Origin: a virus
DNA: 24,148 nt
Direction: 5' to 3' (one strand)
IMG/VR virus record: IMGVR_UViG_3300026083_000004
Span: 1-24,148 of that record
Both the position numbers and the translations under genes were made by a program. Below the pieces are notes generated by a model. It saw only the letters and a list, made by a program, of their open reading frames with translations. It made no database searches and had not been told where the DNA came from. Positions 20,400-24,148 of the stretch are shown here, piece after piece (positions within the stretch are counted from its first letter, which is position 1; each line of letters opens with the position of its first letter).

Positions 20400-22799
20400 T
20401 TAATTAAACACATATGGTGCTAATAAAACTTCACACACATCAAAATCCCCTATGTCTGGTGGTATGGGTAGCTTGCTTGGATCATCTAATTGTTCAACTG
20501 CTTGCTGATATAAATCTTCTAATAAATTTTTTTTATACATATCAACAAAGCTTTCTTTTACATAGCCTATAAACTCTTCTATATGTGCAGCAGTCGAACC
20601 AAAACAATCGTGAATAGTGCAGAACTGATTAAGACCACTAGCTTTACTTTTTGTCAATGCTAAATGTACATTAGCAGCATCTAAACTATGAACAAAGTTT
20701 GCAGCAAAACTCTGTGTAGATTTTCTTTTGTCAACTTCTTTTGTGTCAGTAAGAAGTGACAACTGTACAGTGCTAGTGTGCAGTTTCGTGCGTATTCTTT
20801 TCATATTAAAGTTGTAATATTGCTGCTTAACATAAAAATTAGATGGTGTAATCCATGATATATTTTTATCTTCCTGACCAAAACATCTTGCAATGTCTGA
20901 TAAATATTTCATAACTGTTATACATTTAGGGCAAATATTATTTACACTTTTCTCTATAATTTTTGCAAGATAATGGTTATGTAAGAAGCAGTCTTTATCC
21001 CAAGACAACTCTTCATCACTGCTTACAAAATAATCTCGAACAGCAGTTGCAATCCCAAAAGTTTTACCACTGTACGGTATCATCATCACAGGTTTTTTTA
21101 TCATCTTTCTTGTAATTAATTCGTGATGCTTATACCAATCTTCAGCTAGACATTGTTCATAACTAAGATCACGAAGCTCTTTTATAACTTGATCTTTTAC
21201 ATCTTCATATAAGTCCTCTACCTGGTCATAATTTTTTAGGTTTACTTTTGCTGCAAGATCATCATCAAGAGACATGGCTGCAAAATGTTGGAAGCCATTG
21301 TTTGTACCATCAAGTAACACAGGATGCTTGCTTACATAGCCATAGCCCTGTTCTAATAGCTCGTTGAAGTCTAAACACCAACTAAGAAACTGCCAAGGCT
21401 CGTCTGCCTTACTCCATATACTGATGTAAGATTCTGGATTGCTTGCTATCTGCCTAGCTAAAGCTTCACCCTCTGTCTTAGACCATTCGATACGTTCTTC
21501 ATAACTGCATTTGCTCAAACCCCATGAGTTAGCACCTGCAATACCCAACCAATTCTTTGCTTTCTCATCTGTTATTGCTGCACCCTCTGCAAATCTATGT
21601 AAAGATCTAGCTAAATCATTACCCTGTGGGTTAAAAATACCAGATATATAATAGATTCTGCCTGTAAAATCTGCCTGTGTAACGTGATAAAAAGGTTCTT
21701 CTGCAAACTTAGTAGCAGTATCAAGCAACATGATACATTGATACCTTTTCATTCGATCATGTGCATTTTGATCATGTCTTAATACTTCTTCTCTTCTCCA
21801 CCAAGATCTTGAGTCTTCATTAGTATCAATATCATATGGCTTTGGAGTTTGTGGCAGTGGTTCAGCATCTATTAGACAACCTACTTCTATACCTCTATCC
21901 CAACAGCTTTGAGCAATATCTAGAACAGTTGTATTTATCTCCCACTTTGTTTGTTGAAGACAATTCAGTGCTGTATAAAGTGCTGTTGGTTCTCTTTTTG
22001 TTACTTCTTCATGGTAAGTAAGGTCTTTTGATTTGATTGCTTTGATATGTCTAAGTCTTTTTGTATGGAAACCACCTTCAGTGGTGCTAGTCCAATCAAT
22101 CGGTTGTTCTACGCATGGTTCATACAGTGGATAACAAGCTAATCTATTTTTGCGTTGTCGTTTTATCCAATCCATAGTGCCTTGCGTAAATTCAATATAT
22201 GTTTTTGATTGTTTACCTAATCTGGTAGTAGAAAGTTTTACCATGCCAACGGCACTAATCATTATATCTATAAGCTTCAAACCAACCTTAAGTTTGTCCT
22301 CCTTTGACCACGATTTAAAAACAAAACCTCTGTTTCTCATGTGACCTATCATCATATTGCGTCTGTACCTCTGATGATTGGTATCTGATATATGCTGCTT
22401 GACGTTTGTAAAATGTTTTTTATCTTGCTGTTCAAACAAAGTAAACCTCTGTTCATCTTCAAGCATATGCCCTACTTGTAGTGCTGCCTGTGTGGCTGTT
22501 TTCTTTTGGGAAGCACCATCAATAACACCTTTAAAAGTAATAAAAGCAATAACATCTACATCTTTAAATTCATGTAGCTTGATTGCCGCTGTAGCTTTTA
22601 CTCCTGGTGTACCTCTCCAAGCTCTATCAAGGAACTGTTGTATAGCATCAACAAAAGGTAGAAGACCAGCTTTGATCATGGTTTTTGCATAATCTGTTTC
22701 TGATTCTGTACCTTTAGATAAGTTGTTGTTGATGTTGCGTTGCCGTCTGTCAAACCCACGACTCCACATCCGATCTTCTAAATCAGTTTGCTTACTCAT
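20400..22799 (-). CDS. Single-subunit DNA-directed RNA polymerase (T7 gp1-like)
   Basis: This is a 799-aa protein (T7 RNA polymerase is 883). The catalytic core is intact. Motif A is LLDGTNNGFQHFAAM with Asp497, matching T7 Asp537. Motif B is ITRKMIKKPVMMIPYSGKTFG with Arg564, Lys568 and Tyr576, which keep the spacing of T7 Arg627, Lys631 and Tyr639. Motif C is TIHDCFGS with Asp731, matching T7 Asp812. SFAANFVHSLDAANVHLAL precedes motif C. It is shorter than T7, mainly in the N-terminal domain. It should transcribe the replication and virion genes from phage promoters. The ATG overlaps the preceding small gene by eight bases, with AAGGAT upstream. Confidence 0.97.
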   Translation of the reverse strand: MSKQTDLEDRMWSRGFDRRQRNINNNLSKGTESETDYAKTMIKAGLLPFVDAIQQFLDRAWRGTPGVKATAAIKLHEFKDVDVIAFITFKGVIDGASQKKTATQAALQVGHMLEDEQRFTLFEQQDKKHFTNVKQHISDTNHQRYRRNMMIGHMRNRGFVFKSWSKEDKLKVGLKLIDIMISAVGMVKLSTTRLGKQSKTYIEFTQGTMDWIKRQRKNRLACYPLYEPCVEQPIDWTSTTEGGFHTKRLRHIKAIKSKDLTYHEEVTKREPTALYTALNCLQQTKWEINTTVLDIAQSCWDRGIEVGCLIDAEPLPQTPKPYDIDTNEDSRSWWRREEVLRHDQNAHDRMKRYQCIMLLDTATKFAEEPFYHVTQADFTGRIYYISGIFNPQGNDLARSLHRFAEGAAITDEKAKNWLGIAGANSWGLSKCSYEERIEWSKTEGEALARQIASNPESYISIWSKADEPWQFLSWCLDFNELLEQGYGYVSKHPVLLDGTNNGFQHFAAMSLDDDLAAKVNLKNYDQVEDLYEDVKDQVIKELRDLSYEQCLAEDWYKHHELITRKMIKKPVMMIPYSGKTFGIATAVRDYFVSSDEELSWDKDCFLHNHYLAKIIEKSVNNICPKCITVMKYLSDIARCFGQEDKNISWITPSNFYVKQQYYNFNMKRIRTKLHTSTVQLSLLTDTKEVDKRKSTQSFAANFVHSLDAANVHLALTKSKASGLNQFCTIHDCFGSTAAHIEEFIGYVKESFVDMYKKNLLEDLYQQAVEQLDDPSKLPIPPDIGDFDVCEVLLAPYVFN

Positions 22800-22998
22800 T
22801 TATTATCCTTATCATTTCTTCTAGTTCTTCTAATTTTTGTACTGCATATTCAATCATCTTTCTCATGCCATTTTTAAGTTGTATGTTGTTTTCTTTTTCA
22901 GCTTTATCTGTCCAATATTTTATGAGTATTTCTTTGTTAGTAATCTCAGTGGTAAGAGAATCAAGAATAAAATCTTTCTGACTATCAGTAAATTTCAT
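22792..22998 (-). CDS. 68-aa helical protein, unknown function
   Basis: It starts MKFTDSQKDFILDSLTTEIT and is almost entirely charged and helical, with a heptad-like MIEYAVQKLEELEEMIRII end suggesting a coiled coil. It has no recognised domain. A strong GGAGG lies eight bases before the ATG, within the end of the upstream gene. It overlaps the RNA polymerase start by eight bases and is therefore likely co-translated with it. Confidence 0.65.
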   Translation of the reverse strand: MKFTDSQKDFILDSLTTEITNKEILIKYWTDKAEKENNIQLKNGMRKMIEYAVQKLEELEEMIRIINE

Positions 22999-23240
22999 TA
23001 TTTAACCTCCTCCTTCATAGTTTCCCTACAAGTCTTTAGGAATCTGTCTTGAGATTTATTTAATTTTTTACATAATTCTTCGTTCTTTTTTCTCTTTTCT
23101 TTTTTCCACTCACAATCTTTACCTCTTATTGGTTTTGGATATTGCGTAGCCAAAAAAATTACTGCAAGTCCATAAGCCTTAAGGATAAATCCGTAGTCTT
23201 CCATTGTTAATTTTATCCAATATTCTTTTTTATCCATCAT
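22998..23240 (-). CDS. 80-aa Lys-rich early protein, unknown function
   Basis: The N-terminal half (MMDKKEYWIKLTMEDYGFIL, then KAYGLAVIFLATQYP) is hydrophobic enough for a short membrane-associated helix around 17-33. The C-terminal half is strongly Lys/Glu-rich and helical. No family is recognised. The ATG follows a strong AAGGAGG in the end of the upstream gene, and its own stop shares a base with the next ATG. Its position among early genes suggests a host-takeover role, but that is inference. Confidence 0.6.
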   Translation of the reverse strand: MMDKKEYWIKLTMEDYGFILKAYGLAVIFLATQYPKPIRGKDCEWKKEKRKKNEELCKKLNKSQDRFLKTCRETMKEEVK

Positions 23241-23503
23241 TATTTAACCTCCTTACTATTTGAGTATTGAGAGATTAGAACCTGTAGATCACTTAGCAAT
23301 TCATCACAGTGACCACGCATAATATCAAGAGATTCTTTACCTTCATCAATCAGTTTGGCAAGTTCTTCCAAACTGTACTCTCTTGTACTGAAGTTCTTAC
23401 CACATTCCTTACAGGTTCTAGACCTCCAAAGATATGCAGCTTCCCTTTCTCTTGTATGTAAGACAATAGTATTGTCGCTGTTGCAGTTAGGACATTGAAT
23501 CAT
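23240..23503 (-). CDS. Zinc-ribbon protein, NrdR N-terminal-like
   Basis: This is an 87-aa protein. It opens MIQCPNCNSDNTIVLHTRER and continues to WRSRTCKECGKNFSTRE, a four-Cys zinc ribbon (Cys4, Cys7, Cys33, Cys36) whose layout, including the Arg-rich WRSRTC..CG..F.T.E part, matches the N-terminus of NrdR, the repressor of ribonucleotide reductase genes. The ATP-cone that follows in NrdR (~150 aa) is missing; a helical ~45-residue tail replaces it. It may bind host or phage DNA. It overlaps the upstream gene by 17 bases. Confidence 0.72.
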   Translation of the reverse strand: MIQCPNCNSDNTIVLHTREREAAYLWRSRTCKECGKNFSTREYSLEELAKLIDEGKESLDIMRGHCDELLSDLQVLISQYSNSKEVK

Positions 23504-23711
23504 TATTGTCCTCCTTTGTTAAACAATCATCATTAAATAAAGTTTTTTTAATACGATACTGGCTGTCCATTTGAAGGTATTTAGATTCAAGCTTTTCAAT
23601 ACAAAGATCCCAGGCATCCTGTTCACTTATGTCTAGTTTTTTAGCAATAGACCTTGCAAGATCCCTTAAATGAGTAGCTATTGCTGTAAGGTTGTATGGA
23701 TAATCACTCAT
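23487..23711 (-). CDS. 74-aa early protein, unknown function
   Basis: It starts MSDYPYNLTAIATHLRDLAR and continues SIAKKLDISEQDAWDLCIEK, giving amphipathic helices, then a polar C-terminus (NDDCLTKEDNNDSMS). No family is recognised. A GGAG sequence lies upstream of the ATG, within the end of the previous gene, whose stop shares one base with this start. Confidence 0.6.
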   Translation of the reverse strand: MSDYPYNLTAIATHLRDLARSIAKKLDISEQDAWDLCIEKLESKYLQMDSQYRIKKTLFNDDCLTKEDNNDSMS

Positions 23712-24040
23712 TACTTTTTCTCCATCCTAAAATTGTCTAAAAGAAATTGATAGTAAGGCTCAGATAAAGTAGGCCATGATAAACCCGCTTGTGCTGATTG
23801 TTTAATTAAACCTGGGCCACCATTACAAGATGTAATAGTGCGTACATCAGGAAATTTAAAAGGATTTCTACCACTTGCTGACAAGCATTGAAAAATTTTT
23901 GAAGGAAAAGATTCTTCAAAGTCAAAAGCTTCAATGGCATGACAGAACAAAGTAATTGTTTCAGAATCATTTTTATGTGGTTCAAGTTTACTTTTAATAA
24001 ACTCCCATCTTTCTATTGGTAAATCTAATTTAAGTTGCAT
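23711..24040 (-). CDS. 109-aa early protein, unknown function
   Basis: This is a mixed alpha/beta-like protein starting MQLKLDLPIERWEFIKSKLE. It contains a SGRNPFKFPDVRTITSCNGG segment with a Cys near residue 72 and a C-terminal PYYQFLLDNFRMEKK. I do not recognise a family. The start immediately follows the stop of the edge gene (TAGATG), and a strong GGAGGGG ribosome-binding sequence lies 8-14 bases before the ATG. Confidence 0.62.
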   Translation of the reverse strand: MQLKLDLPIERWEFIKSKLEPHKNDSETITLFCHAIEAFDFEESFPSKIFQCLSASGRNPFKFPDVRTITSCNGGPGLIKQSAQAGLSWPTLSEPYYQFLLDNFRMEKK

Positions 24041-24148
24041 CTAGCTATCCCCTCCTTCATGTTTAACAATTTCCTTTTCTAAATTTGCTGCCATAAGTGA
24101 TGCTTCAAACAACTTTTCAATTTGCTCGGCAGTTCTCCATAATGGTTG
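24041..24148 (-). CDS. C-terminal fragment of an early gene cut by the window edge
   Basis: An open frame enters from the right edge and runs 35 codons (QPLWRTAEQIEKLFEASLMA, then ANLEKEIVKHEGGDS) to TAG at 24043-24041. It reads as an amphipathic helix. It directly abuts the next ATG. Too little is visible to assign a function. Confidence 0.6.
   Translation of the reverse strand, partial: QPLWRTAEQIEKLFEASLMAANLEKEIVKHEGGDS

Noticed and set aside
1-24148. CRISPR array, integrase or insertion sequence
   Set aside because: No regularly spaced repeats, no tyrosine or serine recombinase motifs and no transposase were seen on either strand.

Overview
The window is the middle of a lytic-type, T7-like podovirus genome (Autographiviridae-type layout). 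Every supported gene lies on the minus strand, so transcription runs from right (24148) to left (1). Three things identify it: a single-subunit T7-type RNA polymerase, a T7-ordered replication cassette, and the full T7-ordered virion cassette from portal to the start of the tail fibre. The DNA is AT-rich. Very small basic genes resembling families common in marine virus genomes sit between the scaffold and capsid genes. Together these suggest an uncultured marine phage of a low-GC bacterium; a SAR11-type host is possible, but nothing here proves it.

Right to left. At 24148-22792 there are six small early genes (one cut by the window edge), one with an NrdR-like zinc ribbon. RNA polymerase is at 22799-20400. 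Replication and recombination genes follow at 20308-17008: ssDNA-binding protein, endonuclease I, primase-helicase and 5'-3' exonuclease. No DNA polymerase gene stands between helicase and exonuclease, where T7 has it. A 140-bp gap with a strong hairpin follows. Then come three small genes (16866-16188), the portal, a 50-aa gene, the scaffold and a run of five tiny, mostly basic genes (13654-12700). Next are the major capsid gene and a terminator, then two small basic genes, tail tubular proteins A and B, internal virion proteins resembling gp13, gp14, gp15 and gp16, and the first 30 codons of the tail fibre. Terminase and lysis genes are not in the window; by T7 order they would lie beyond the left edge.

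The outstanding feature is that the major capsid gene is split. Its two parts match the N- and C-terminal portions of a T7 gp10-type capsid protein. They are separated by about 274 nt carrying the conserved P, Q, R and S elements and helices P4, P6, P7, P8 and P9 of a group I self-splicing intron, with no homing-endonuclease ORF. Precise removal joins the exons in frame and restores a 330-aa capsid protein. Production of the most abundant virion protein would therefore depend on RNA splicing.

Other points of interest are a lytic transglycosylase plus LysM module at the C-terminus of the gp15-like protein (T7 has its transglycosylase at the N-terminus of gp16), a beta-rich domain inserted in tail tubular protein B, a 39-residue protein that is essentially one EF-hand, and a terminator-like hairpin facing the untranscribed direction.
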